This document shows, piece after piece, positions 34,370 to 42,880 of a stretch of 64,000 nt of DNA; the stretch's first letter is position 1; every line of letters starts with the position of its first letter. A program made the translations under genes and the position numbers. The stretch is taken from contig CACMSB010000002.1 of assembly GCA_902616245.1 (NCBI GenBank), positions 62,001-126,000 on the forward strand, in the 5' to 3' direction. The notes beneath the pieces were generated by a model. It did not search any database. It saw only the letters and a program-made list of their open reading frames with translations, and was not told where the DNA came from. Source of the DNA: an uncultured Pelagibacteraceae bacterium. Lineage in GTDB: Bacteria; Pseudomonadota; Alphaproteobacteria; Pelagibacterales; Pelagibacteraceae.

Positions 34370-35455
34370 TTATTTAGGATCTAGAGCTCTTGCGTCTTGA
34401 CTGTTCCATCCTACTTTAATCTCATTGCCCAATTTTAAATCTAGCTCATTTGAGCTGTTTGGAACTTTTAAAATAAATTCTTTATTACCTAAAAGATCTA
34501 ATCTTACTCTAGTATGATCACCATGGTAGATGACTTCTTCAATTTTTCCGGTTTGATTATTATCCATTTTATCTTTTGGATTTATTAATGCTCTCTCTGG
34601 TCTTATTGAAACTGTTGTTTTGTCACCTTTGGAATTAACTGAAATTGGATTAGCTAAAATTTCACCATTTTGTAATTTAACTTTACAAACATTTTTTGAA
34701 ATATCTGTCACTTCCCCGCCAAAAGTATTATTTTCACCTATGAACTCTGCAACAAACGAATTAACTGGCTCTTCATATAATTTATCTGGACTTGATAATT
34801 GTTGAACCTTACCATCATTAAACACTGCAATTCTATTTGACATTGTTAATGCTTCTCCTTGATCGTGTGTAACATAAACCACTGTAACACCAATATTTTC
34901 ATGGATATGTTTTATTTCGTATTGCATACTTTCTCTTAAGTTTTTATCTAAAGCTCCAAGGGGCTCATCCATTAAAACTACTGCTGGATCAAATACGAGA
35001 GCTCTTGCAACTGCTACCCTTTGTTGTTGTCCTCCTGACAATTGTGCAGGCATCCTACTTTCAAATCCTGAAAGAGAAACCATCGACAAAGCTTTATCTA
35101 CTTTTTTATCAATCTCATCTTTTTGAACTTTTCTTACTCTTAAGGGAAATGCTAAATTTTCATAAACTGTCATATGAGGAAACAATGCATAATTTTGAAA
35201 AACCATTCCAATTCCTCTTTTGTGTGGTGGAATATTTGAAATAGGATTAGAGTCTAAATAAATTTCGCCATTAGTTGGGGTTTCAAATCCAGCTAACATC
35301 ATTAAACAAGTTGTTTTTCCTGAACCAGATGGGCCAAGCATAGTGATGAACTCGCCCTCTGAAATATTAAGATTTAAATCTTTTACTACTAAAACTTTAC
35401 CATCGTAACTTTTATCAACTTTATCGAATTTAACGAATTCTGTATTTTTAGACAT
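34370..35455 (-). CDS. ABC transporter ATPase (PotA-like)
   Basis: A 361-residue importer ATPase. Walker A is GPSGSGKTTCLMML, the signature LSGGQQQRVAVARA, Walker B VVLMDEPLGALD, and the H-loop VVYVTHDQGEALTMS. The C-terminal part (about 240-361) is a TOBE regulatory domain, as in PotA/MalK-type ATPases (VSIRPERALINP). It energises the PotB/PotC-like permeases downstream. It starts 38 bases after the DoeA-like gene on the same strand. Confidence 0.93.
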   Translation of the reverse strand: MSKNTEFVKFDKVDKSYDGKVLVVKDLNLNISEGEFITMLGPSGSGKTTCLMMLAGFETPTNGEIYLDSNPISNIPPHKRGIGMVFQNYALFPHMTVYENLAFPLRVRKVQKDEIDKKVDKALSMVSLSGFESRMPAQLSGGQQQRVAVARALVFDPAVVLMDEPLGALDKNLRESMQYEIKHIHENIGVTVVYVTHDQGEALTMSNRIAVFNDGKVQQLSSPDKLYEEPVNSFVAEFIGENNTFGGEVTDISKNVCKVKLQNGEILANPISVNSKGDKTTVSIRPERALINPKDKMDNNQTGKIEEVIYHGDHTRVRLDLLGNKEFILKVPNSSNELDLKLGNEIKVGWNSQDARALDPK

Positions 35456-35493
35456 TCAGTGTTTAAAACATTTAAGAAGTTAATTATCAATAG

Positions 35494-36666
35494 CTAATAG
35501 TTCTTAATATGTAGCTCTTTTGGAAAATTGCAGAATAATTCACAACCTTTGTCGGTAACTCGAATTGCTTCTGATGCTTCTACTCCCCAATTACCAAACT
35601 GCATTACTGCAATCATATGAAAACAAACATTTGGTTCAAGTATTGTCATATCTCCTTTATATATATTTAAAGTATGCTCTCCCCAATCTGGTGGATATCC
35701 AATGCCTATAGAGTAACCCGTTCTTGATTTCTTCTCGATACCATATTTATCTAAAATTTTCCAAAAAGCTTGGGCAACATCATTTGCTGTGTTTCCAGGT
35801 TTTGTAGCATCAATTCCAGCTTGTAAAGCTTCAATAGTTTTATTCATGGTATCAATTTTTAATTGATCAGGTTTACCTAATAAAATTGTTCGAGCCATAG
35901 GTGCGTGATATCTTTTATATACACCTGAAAGTTCAATTATAGTTGCTTCACCTTCAACAAATTTATCTTGAGTTGCTGTTAAATGTGAAGCGGATGTACC
36001 TTTTCCAGTTGGAAGAAGCGTTGCGATACTAGAATATTCACCTCCAAATTCTTCTGTACCGTAAAACAAAGACTTTTGAATTTCTCCAACAGCATCACAT
36101 TGTCTTGTACCAGGTTTAATTACTTCCATTGCTGTTTGCATTCCTTTTTGAGAAATTAAAGCAGCAGACTTCATATAATTTATCTCCGCATTGGATTTAA
36201 TTAATCTAGCCCAATTAACTAGTCGATCAGAATCGATAATATTTGCATTAGGCAATCCCTGCTTAATCTTTTCATAACAAAAAGCTGTAAAATAATGAGC
36301 ATCCATCTCAACTCCAATGGACAGTTTATCCCATTTTTTTTCTTTAATTACTTTGGTCAAGTAATCATAAGGATGTTTTGGCCAAGTATGAATATAACTC
36401 TCATCATAAACAATAATATTATCTTTATTTAAATAGGTCTTTATATATGCCCCACCCGCATCTTGATCTCTTACAAAGCAAATTGGTTCTTTTGAATCAA
36501 CATGCACTAATACACATTGTGCATAATAAAAAGACCAAGCATCGTAGCCTGTAAGATAATTCATGTTATTTGTGTCGTGAGAAATAATTAAATCAATTTT
36601 TTTTTCTCTCATCAGAGATTGAACTTTTATTAGTCTTTGTTTGTATTCTTCTTTTGAAAAAGACAT
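35494..36666 (-). CDS. doeA: Ectoine hydrolase (DoeA/EutD)-like, M24 peptidase fold
   Basis: A 390-residue pita-bread-fold (M24) protein. The blocks NMNYLTGYDAWSFYYAQ, SIGVEMDAHYFTA, VNWARLIKSNAEINYM, GEYSSIATLLPTGKG and particularly ELSGVYKRYHAPMARTILLGKP and SRTGYSIGIGYPPDWGEHTLNIYKGD match ectoine hydrolase, which opens the ectoine ring to N-acetyl-diaminobutyrate isomers. The usual M24 metal-binding DxD is replaced by ELSG...HAP, as in the metal-independent DoeA clade. The EutA-like gene 3 bases upstream supports the call. DoeB, DoeD, EutB and EutC are not in this window. A related amide or DMSP-lyase DddP-like role is less likely. Confidence 0.75.
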   Translation of the reverse strand: MSFSKEEYKQRLIKVQSLMREKKIDLIISHDTNNMNYLTGYDAWSFYYAQCVLVHVDSKEPICFVRDQDAGGAYIKTYLNKDNIIVYDESYIHTWPKHPYDYLTKVIKEKKWDKLSIGVEMDAHYFTAFCYEKIKQGLPNANIIDSDRLVNWARLIKSNAEINYMKSAALISQKGMQTAMEVIKPGTRQCDAVGEIQKSLFYGTEEFGGEYSSIATLLPTGKGTSASHLTATQDKFVEGEATIIELSGVYKRYHAPMARTILLGKPDQLKIDTMNKTIEALQAGIDATKPGNTANDVAQAFWKILDKYGIEKKSRTGYSIGIGYPPDWGEHTLNIYKGDMTILEPNVCFHMIAVMQFGNWGVEASEAIRVTDKGCELFCNFPKELHIKNY

Positions 36667-36669
36667 AGA

Positions 36670-37410
36670 TTAATCAAACAGTCTTCCAAATCCTTTTACA
36701 GATTTATTTTCACCTATGTTTTCCAAAGACTCCCATATTAATGCTTGGTTACTTGAAAGAACTGGTATTCCAAGTTTATCTTCTAATTTTTGTATCAAAG
36801 GTAAAACTGGTAAAGCAGTACAAGATACAAATAAAGCATCTGACTCACTTACATCTAAGTTTATAAGAACATCAAACAGATAATTTTGATCTACTTTACC
36901 AATCTCCATGTCAGAATGAATATCAAAGTATGAATTTGAGGTGATTTCAAAACCAGACGTTTTAAAGTAATCAACAACATCATCGTTAACTTTTTTACTA
37001 TAAGGCGTGAATATAGAAAGTTTTTTAATATTTAATTTTTTCAATGCTTTCAAAGCTGCTGTACTTGGTGTTGAAAGTTTTGCTTCAGGTTTTGCTGCTT
37101 GTATTTTATTTTTAATATTATCATATCCTGCTGCTATAGTTCCTGATGTACAAGCATATACAACACAATCTAATTTTTGCTCTGGTAAGATATCTTTTGT
37201 GACTTGAGTAATATTCTCTGACATTTTGATCAAATTCTCTTTAGTTAAAGGGTTGTAACATTCTATTCTATTTACAAAAAAATCTATTTTTTTATCTTTA
37301 ATTACACTTATAAAATCTTTTTCAATCACTAGATCGGTTGCTAAAGCGATGAGCCCAATACGTGGATTTTGGCTATTTTCAAACTTTGGTTCTATTTTTT
37401 GTGATTTCAT
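36670..37410 (-). CDS. eutA: EutA-like protein (maleate isomerase/Asp-Glu racemase superfamily)
   Basis: A protein of 246 residues from the ATG at 37410; an upstream ATG at 37431 would add seven residues and lies on a TATATT-like promoter element, so I prefer the shorter form. Two cysteine motifs, YACTSGTIAAG and VSCTALPVL, match the catalytic pair of maleate isomerase, arylmalonate decarboxylase and EutA, a protein required for ectoine/hydroxyectoine use. LSSNQALIWESL near the C terminus is typical of EutA. It leads the doeA/importer gene set. The exact reaction of EutA is not well established. Confidence 0.72.
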   Translation of the reverse strand: MKSQKIEPKFENSQNPRIGLIALATDLVIEKDFISVIKDKKIDFFVNRIECYNPLTKENLIKMSENITQVTKDILPEQKLDCVVYACTSGTIAAGYDNIKNKIQAAKPEAKLSTPSTAALKALKKLNIKKLSIFTPYSKKVNDDVVDYFKTSGFEITSNSYFDIHSDMEIGKVDQNYLFDVLINLDVSESDALFVSCTALPVLPLIQKLEDKLGIPVLSSNQALIWESLENIGENKSVKGFGRLFD

Positions 37411-37526
37411 AAATATAATATACCACCACATATTGATTAATCATTAAAATTTAAAAACTGCATCTAATCTCTTGAATGGTAAGAGTAAATAAAAGTATAA
37501 TAAGAAAAATTAATTTTGAAATAAAA

Positions 37527-38960
37527 ATGCTCGATAAAAAAAAGTTTTATATCAATGGCAGATGGGTTGAGCCAGTAAACAAGAATGAATGTGAAGTTAT
37601 TAATCCATCAACAGAAGAAGTTTGTGCAATTATAAGTCTTGGAAGCTCTGATGATACAAATGCTGCAGTCAAAGCAGCAAAATCTGCTTTTGAGACTTGG
37701 AAAGAAACTTCAAAAGAAGAAAGGTTAAATTTATTAGAAAAATTATTAAAAATTTATAATTCTAGATGGGATGATATGACTGATGCTATTACTACAGAGC
37801 TTGGTTGTCCTAAAGATTGGTGTTCGGCTAATCAAACATCTTCTGGTGCAGGTCATATAGAAGACTTTATAAAAAGATTAAAAGATTTTGAATTCGAACC
37901 AGGTTTTGATAAGGGGTCTACTAATCATATTGTATATGAGCCAATTGGAGTTTGTGGATTAATCACACCTTGGAATTGGCCTATAAATCAAATTGCTTTA
38001 AAAGTAATTCCAGCTTTTGCTACTGGATGTACAATGGTACTTAAGCCATCTGAAATTGCACCATTATCAGGAATGCTATTTGCAGAGATGATAGATGAGG
38101 CTGGATTTCCAGCTGGAGTATTTAATTTGGTGAATGGTGATGGGCCTGGTGTTGGAACTGACCTGTCAGGACATCCTGATGTTGATATGGTCTCATTTAC
38201 AGGATCTACTAGAGCTGGAAAATTAATTACAAAGAATGCTGCTGAAACTATAAAAAGAGTTTGTCTTGAACTTGGTGGTAAAGGTGGAAATATTGTTTTT
38301 GCTGATGCATATCCTGATGCAGTTAGAGATGGCATTAGAAACGTAATGAGTAATTCAGGTCAATCCTGTGACGCTCCAACTAGAATGCTTGTTGAAAAAT
38401 CAATTTATAAAAGAGCTGTTGAAGAAGCTGCAGACGAAGCAAATAAAATTAAAGTTGATCTTGCTTCAAAAGCTGGGGATCATATAGGACCTGTAATTTC
38501 AAAAACTCAATTTGATAAAATTCAGAGCCTAATAAATAGTGGCATTGAGGAAGGTGCTACTTTAGTAGCAGGTGGGCCTGATAAACCTGAAGACTTAAAG
38601 AAAGGTTATTTTATTAAACCGACGGTGTTCACTGATGTTAATAATAATATGAGAATTGCAAAAGAGGAAATATTTGGACCAGTATTGTCAATTATTCCTT
38701 TTGAAAATGAAGAGGAAGCTATCCAAATTACAAATGACACAGAATATGGATTAGGAAACTATTTACAAACAGAGGATAAAGAAAAGGCAAAAAGAGTCTC
38801 AAAAAAATTAAGGTCTGGAATTGTATATGTAAATCATAAAGCGGCTGACTCTGGAACTCCTTTTGGTGGATATAGGCAATCTGGAAATGGGCGTGAAGGT
38901 GGAACTTGGGGATTGCATGAATATCTAGAGGTAAAAACTATTACTGAATGGAAAAATTAA
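37527..38960 (+). CDS. NAD(P)-dependent aldehyde dehydrogenase, paralogue of 11675-13108
   Basis: A 477-residue aldehyde dehydrogenase from the ATG at 37527 (MLDKKKFYINGRW); the frame is open to a further start at 37476, but the extra residues do not match the paralogue, which begins MIEKRNFYING. Motifs: TPWNWPINQIALKVIPAF, catalytic Glu in LELGGKGGN, catalytic Cys in NSGQSCDAPTR. It is divergent from the eutA/doeA operon, so it may be the aspartate-semialdehyde-type (DoeC-like) step of ectoine breakdown (inference). It heads a plus-strand set with a VOC protein and a homocysteine methyltransferase. Confidence 0.92.
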   Translation: MLDKKKFYINGRWVEPVNKNECEVINPSTEEVCAIISLGSSDDTNAAVKAAKSAFETWKETSKEERLNLLEKLLKIYNSRWDDMTDAITTELGCPKDWCSANQTSSGAGHIEDFIKRLKDFEFEPGFDKGSTNHIVYEPIGVCGLITPWNWPINQIALKVIPAFATGCTMVLKPSEIAPLSGMLFAEMIDEAGFPAGVFNLVNGDGPGVGTDLSGHPDVDMVSFTGSTRAGKLITKNAAETIKRVCLELGGKGGNIVFADAYPDAVRDGIRNVMSNSGQSCDAPTRMLVEKSIYKRAVEEAADEANKIKVDLASKAGDHIGPVISKTQFDKIQSLINSGIEEGATLVAGGPDKPEDLKKGYFIKPTVFTDVNNNMRIAKEEIFGPVLSIIPFENEEEAIQITNDTEYGLGNYLQTEDKEKAKRVSKKLRSGIVYVNHKAADSGTPFGGYRQSGNGREGGTWGLHEYLEVKTITEWKN

Positions 38961-38961
38961 A

Positions 38962-39342
38962 ATGCTTGGTTATGTAATGGTAGGAACCAATAACTTAGAA
39001 AAAGCAATAATTTTTTATGATGAAGTCTTAAAAGTTTTAAATCTAGAAAGAAATTATAAAGATGAAGTTTGTGCTGGTTACACAGAAAAAAATGGTGATG
39101 GAACTATAGAGTTTTATGTGACCAAACCTGTTAATATGAAAGAGGCAACAAATGGAAATGGAACGCAAGTTTCATTTATTACATCATCTAGAGATATAGT
39201 TGATAAGTTTCATGAGATTGGAGTTAAGGCAGGTGGAAAAAGTGAAGGAGCTGGAGGCGAAAGACCTGAAGGTTCTGGAGTTTACTATTCTTACATTCGA
39301 GATCTTGATAATAATAAAATTTGTGCTTTCACAAACAATTAA
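38962..39342 (+). CDS. VOC (glyoxalase/dioxygenase fold) family protein
   Basis: A 126-residue single VOC-domain protein starting 1 base after the aldehyde dehydrogenase stop. The N-terminal MLGYVMVGTNNLEKAIIFYDEVLKVL and C-terminal YYSYIRDLDNNKICAF are the paired beta-alpha-beta-beta-beta motifs of the glyoxalase/bleomycin-resistance fold, with Glu and acidic residues positioned as possible metal ligands. The reaction is unknown. Its stop TAA shares a base with the ATG of the next gene. Confidence 0.85.
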   Translation: MLGYVMVGTNNLEKAIIFYDEVLKVLNLERNYKDEVCAGYTEKNGDGTIEFYVTKPVNMKEATNGNGTQVSFITSSRDIVDKFHEIGVKAGGKSEGAGGERPEGSGVYYSYIRDLDNNKICAFTNN

Positions 39343-40253
39343 TGTCTTACACTTTAATTCAAGAAAAAATCGATCAAGGAAAAATTATTGTACTTGATGG
39401 AGGTATAGGTGCTGAGCTTGAAAAAAAAGGAGCTAAAATGGATCAAAACCTCTGGTGTGGAAAATGTTCTGTAGATAGCCCAGAATTTCTAAAAGAAGTT
39501 CATGAAAATTATATTGATGCAGGTGCTGATGTTATTACAACAAATACTTATGCTACAACTCCAATTTCTCTTAGAAAACACGGATATGAAGACTCAATTG
39601 AATTATTTAATAAACAAGCAGTTCAAATTGCTAAACAAGCAATTGATAATTCAAAAAAGAGCGTCTGTTTAGCAGGAAGTGTTTCGAGTTATGGAAGTTT
39701 TCTTAAACTTGGAATAAAGAACATGAAGCCATGTTTTAATGAACAGATTAAAATTTTATCAAATGAGGGTGTTGATTTAATAATTTTAGAAGCAATGACA
39801 TCTCAAGCAGAAATCGTTGAGACTATGCTTGAGTGTTCTTCAAATATAAAGTTACCTGTTTGGCTTTCTATTTCCTGTGTAATAGATCAGAATACAAAAA
39901 ATATTACACTTGGCTATGATGATGTGAAGAATAAAACTGAAATTTACGAGGATTTAGAAGAGTCGTTGATAAATTTTAGCAAATTACATAAGGGGCCAAT
40001 TTTAATTGCTCACTCAGATATTAAAACAACGAGTGCAGCTTTAGACACTGCATTAAAAAGTTACAATGGAGTTATTGGTGCTTATCCTAACAAAGGCTAT
40101 TACGAAAAACCAAATTGGAAGTTTGTAGATAATTTTTCACCCAATGATTATTTGGAAGTTGCAAAAAAATGGGTTAGCAAAGGTGTAAAAATTGTTGGTG
40201 GTTGTTGTGGTATAGGGGTTGAAGAGATAAAAGCTGTTTCAATTTTGAAGTAA
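39342..40253 (+). CDS. Homocysteine S-methyltransferase family protein (first copy)
   Basis: A 303-residue TIM-barrel methyltransferase from the ATG at 39342, which overlaps the preceding stop (TAATG). The N-terminal VLDGGIGAELEKKG, the first zinc cysteine in WLSISCVID and the C-terminal zinc pair in IVGGCCGIGVEEI define the Pfam homocysteine methyltransferase fold (BhmT, MmuM, MetH N-terminal domain). It should methylate homocysteine from S-methylmethionine, a betaine or a sulfonium donor; the donor is not predictable. A second copy is at 41897-42880. The frame is open to 39321, but those codons overlap the VOC gene. Confidence 0.88.
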   Translation: MSYTLIQEKIDQGKIIVLDGGIGAELEKKGAKMDQNLWCGKCSVDSPEFLKEVHENYIDAGADVITTNTYATTPISLRKHGYEDSIELFNKQAVQIAKQAIDNSKKSVCLAGSVSSYGSFLKLGIKNMKPCFNEQIKILSNEGVDLIILEAMTSQAEIVETMLECSSNIKLPVWLSISCVIDQNTKNITLGYDDVKNKTEIYEDLEESLINFSKLHKGPILIAHSDIKTTSAALDTALKSYNGVIGAYPNKGYYEKPNWKFVDNFSPNDYLEVAKKWVSKGVKIVGGCCGIGVEEIKAVSILK

Positions 40254-40270
40254 TAATATATTGTAAAATT

Positions 40271-40726
40271 ATGAAAACTTTTATTGGTGGTATTGGTTGT
40301 TTTTGGGACGAAACTAAATACGATGGTATAAAAGGAATATTATCTACCGAATGTGGTTACTGCGGAGGTGATGATCCCAACGTTACTTACAAAGCAGTTT
40401 GTGGTGGAGATACAGGCCACATAGAAGTAGTTAAAGTTCAATATGACGAAAATATTTTAAGCTATGAAGATATGGTCAGATTATTTTTTAAACTCCATGA
40501 CTCAACTCAAAAAAATAGACAAGGAACTTATGTAGGAATTCAATATCGTTCTGAGATATTTTATAATAATGATAATGAAAAAAATACTGCAGAGAAGATT
40601 TTAAAAGAAATGAATGAGAAATTAGATGGAAAAGTTACTACAAAGATTTCCAAAGAAAAAAACTATTGTAAAGCAGAAGGCTATCATCAAAAGTACGAGA
40701 AAAATAAATCTCTTAAGTTTGGATAA
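40271..40726 (+). CDS. msrA: Peptide-methionine (S)-S-oxide reductase MsrA
   Basis: A 151-residue MsrA, which reduces methionine-S-sulfoxide in oxidized proteins. The catalytic cysteine is in GGIGCFWDETKYDGIKG; the usual residue after FW is Gly, here Asp. ECGYCGGDDPNVTYKAVCGGDTGHIEVVKVQYDE and the C-terminal EGYHQKY are further family blocks. The extra cysteines (GYCGG, YCKAEGYHQ) may act as resolving residues. Cytoplasmic, no signal peptide. It sits 17 bases after a homocysteine methyltransferase, giving a methionine-related neighbourhood. Confidence 0.92.
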   Translation: MKTFIGGIGCFWDETKYDGIKGILSTECGYCGGDDPNVTYKAVCGGDTGHIEVVKVQYDENILSYEDMVRLFFKLHDSTQKNRQGTYVGIQYRSEIFYNNDNEKNTAEKILKEMNEKLDGKVTTKISKEKNYCKAEGYHQKYEKNKSLKFG

Positions 40727-40737
40727 AAAATACTAAT

Positions 40738-41895
40738 TTGAAAAAAATTATTTCAGAAAAAAATCCAGAATTAGTTACAAGAAAAGATAATAAAGCTCAA
40801 TGGAATCTCCCAAATAAAAGGAGGTTGGGTTTTAGAAATTTGTATAAAATTAACAGATATGGAATATACCTTAGATCAGATTTTGTTCTAAAATTAAAAA
40901 AAAAAATTAATAAGAGAATTGGTAAATTATCTTCTGTAAAAAAGGTAACTAAAAATAAAGCTTTTTGCTCTCTGATAGTTGGTAAAGATCAGGATATTTT
41001 ATTCGAGCAGTACGCAAAGGACTTTTCTACAAATCAGCCTCAAACAATTATGTCAATTACAAAAATGTTTATACATTTATTTGTGGGAGAGCTGATAGAC
41101 AGAAAACTAATTAACTTGAATAAGAAAATTTCATTTTACTTGCCAAAAATTGGCAGTGGTTATGCAAATGCAAAAGTAAAAGACGTTTTAGACATGAACA
41201 TTGTAAATCTATATAGCGAAGATTATACAAAAGCTTATTCGTCTTCATTTTTACATGAGCCTGTAGGAGGATGGAGACTGCCGATTAAAGGTAAAAACAT
41301 TCAAAGCCAGGAACAATATTTAAATTCAATTAAATCTTTAAAAAGCAGAGATTTAAAAAATTATACCGATCTGGCGCATTATAAATCAGCTAATACCGAT
41401 GTTATTGGACTAATTGTCGAAAAAGTAAGTAAAAAAAGTTTAAGACAATGGCTGTTGGAAACTGTTGAAGCGACAGGATTTGAAGAAGGATTGTATATAG
41501 GTACAGATAGATTTGGAACACCGTGGATGTCTGGAGGTGGAAGTTTAATTACAAGAGATTTTCTAAGAATGGGTTTACTTTTTTCCAGGTTAGGAAAAGG
41601 TATAAATGGAAAAAATATTGGTTCTAAAACTTTTTTGAGTAAAACTATTAATAGTGAGGGACCCAAATACATTCAATTATCTAAGAATAAATTTGTTTGT
41701 TATGTAAATTCATTAATGAAATGTGGTAACTGGATTGGTCACTCTGGATATGGGGGCCAATTTTTAGGAATAAATTTGAAAACAAAAGTTGTTGCTGCGT
41801 TTTTTTCTGTCTTAGAGACTAAATCTGCAACAAATGAAAAATATAAAAAAGATATGGTAAATATGATAGACCAAATAATTAGTAAAGATTACTAA
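40738..41895 (+). CDS. Beta-lactamase-fold serine hydrolase (class C-like)
   Basis: A 385-residue serine hydrolase that starts with TTG at 40738. The SxxK motif is S106-I-T-K109 (QTIMSITKMF); HYKSANTDVIGLIVEKVS is the YxS/N region and GHSGYGGQF stands for the KTG-like motif. This pattern resembles class C beta-lactamase relatives such as 6-aminohexanoate-dimer hydrolase and esterases, rather than a true antibiotic resistance enzyme. No signal peptide is seen, arguing for a cytoplasmic amide or ester hydrolase. The substrate is unknown. Confidence 0.82.
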   Translation: MKKIISEKNPELVTRKDNKAQWNLPNKRRLGFRNLYKINRYGIYLRSDFVLKLKKKINKRIGKLSSVKKVTKNKAFCSLIVGKDQDILFEQYAKDFSTNQPQTIMSITKMFIHLFVGELIDRKLINLNKKISFYLPKIGSGYANAKVKDVLDMNIVNLYSEDYTKAYSSSFLHEPVGGWRLPIKGKNIQSQEQYLNSIKSLKSRDLKNYTDLAHYKSANTDVIGLIVEKVSKKSLRQWLLETVEATGFEEGLYIGTDRFGTPWMSGGGSLITRDFLRMGLLFSRLGKGINGKNIGSKTFLSKTINSEGPKYIQLSKNKFVCYVNSLMKCGNWIGHSGYGGQFLGINLKTKVVAAFFSVLETKSATNEKYKKDMVNMIDQIISKDY

Positions 41896-41896
41896 A

Positions 41897-42880
41897 TTAA
41901 GAAAATTTAGTTATTAAGGATTTTAAATGTTTATCTGTGACGCCACAACAACCCCCAATAATTTTTACCTGATCGTCTATTAACTCAGAACACTTATCAA
42001 CAAATTCAATTTCATTTTCAGTTATTAATGCCTGCATAGTACTAGTGTCAAATTTATGAATCTCTGGATAGAACATAATTGGCCCATTCCAATTTGATTT
42101 TAAAACTTTCATTCCCTCTTTTGTATCAACAAACCAACTATGCATTATGCCATAAACATCTCCACCAATAGATTTGAGTGAATTAATTATTTCAGCAAAA
42201 TTTATAATTTTATCTTCAGGAAGGAATTTTGGCTCATCAGGATATTTTAAAGGGTCATATATAATAGATCTCTCTTTTTCAGCTCTAAAATTTCTACCTA
42301 CTACGGTTTCATCAAATTTGCTTATGCAGCAACTTAATCCAACCCAGACAGGTAAACCTGTTTCCAAAGCTGAATTAAGCAAAATTTTAGCGTGATCAAT
42401 ATCTAAAAGCATTTCAAGAATAAGCACTTCGACTCCCTCTTCTTTTAATACCCTCGCTTGTTCTTTATAATTTTTTTCTTCTTTTGCAAATGATGGTACA
42501 AATTTTGTGTCAGGTCTAAATTCATTTTCAGCCAAAGCTAAATATGTTGACATGCTTCCAGCAATTTTAATTTTTTTTCCAGAATTTTTGACTGCTTGTC
42601 TTGCTAACTTAACTGTATCAATGTTAATTTTTATAGTCTGATCTCCTAAATTTGAAGGCTCAAGACAATGCCTTGCAGTTCCAAAAGTATTGGTTGTTAT
42701 CATATCACATCCGGCGTTTATATGACTTTCGTGTACTTTGATTACTATTTCTGGTGAGAAAACATTTGCTAATCCAGAAAATGCTGGTCCCATTTTTCCA
42801 CCAAGTCTCTGAATTTCTGAACCTGTTCCACCATCTAAGAAAACTTTTTTTTTTGATTTCAATAATTCATTAATATTCAT
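41897..42880 (-). CDS. Homocysteine S-methyltransferase family protein (second copy)
   Basis: A 327-residue member of the same family as 39342-40253. Motifs: VFLDGGTGSEIQRLGGK at the N terminus, the first zinc Cys in WVGLSCCIS, and IIGGCCGVTDKHL at the C terminus. Compared with the first copy it has extra residues between strands (GRNFRAEKERSIIYDPLKYPDEP). It overlaps a DMT exporter gene by 4 bases and belongs to an operon with an amidase and an iron alcohol dehydrogenase, so its methyl donor may come from that pathway (inference). Confidence 0.87.
   Translation of the reverse strand: MNINELLKSKKKVFLDGGTGSEIQRLGGKMGPAFSGLANVFSPEIVIKVHESHINAGCDMITTNTFGTARHCLEPSNLGDQTIKINIDTVKLARQAVKNSGKKIKIAGSMSTYLALAENEFRPDTKFVPSFAKEEKNYKEQARVLKEEGVEVLILEMLLDIDHAKILLNSALETGLPVWVGLSCCISKFDETVVGRNFRAEKERSIIYDPLKYPDEPKFLPEDKIINFAEIINSLKSIGGDVYGIMHSWFVDTKEGMKVLKSNWNGPIMFYPEIHKFDTSTMQALITENEIEFVDKCSELIDDQVKIIGGCCGVTDKHLKSLITKFS

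Noticed and set aside
35494..36666. M24-fold protein as the DMSP lyase DddP.
   Set aside because: DddP is a divergent M24 protein with an iron site. Here the ELSGVYKRYHAP and GYPPDWGEHT blocks match ectoine hydrolase, and the EutA-like neighbour supports that.
39200..39400. SAM-type riboswitch ahead of the first homocysteine methyltransferase.
   Set aside because: The gene starts inside the stop codon of the VOC gene, leaving no leader; no riboswitch-like fold was seen ahead of the second copy either.
40738..41895. Beta-lactamase-fold protein as an antibiotic resistance gene.
   Set aside because: It has no signal peptide, and its motifs (YKSAN, HSGYGG) fit esterase or amide hydrolase relatives better.
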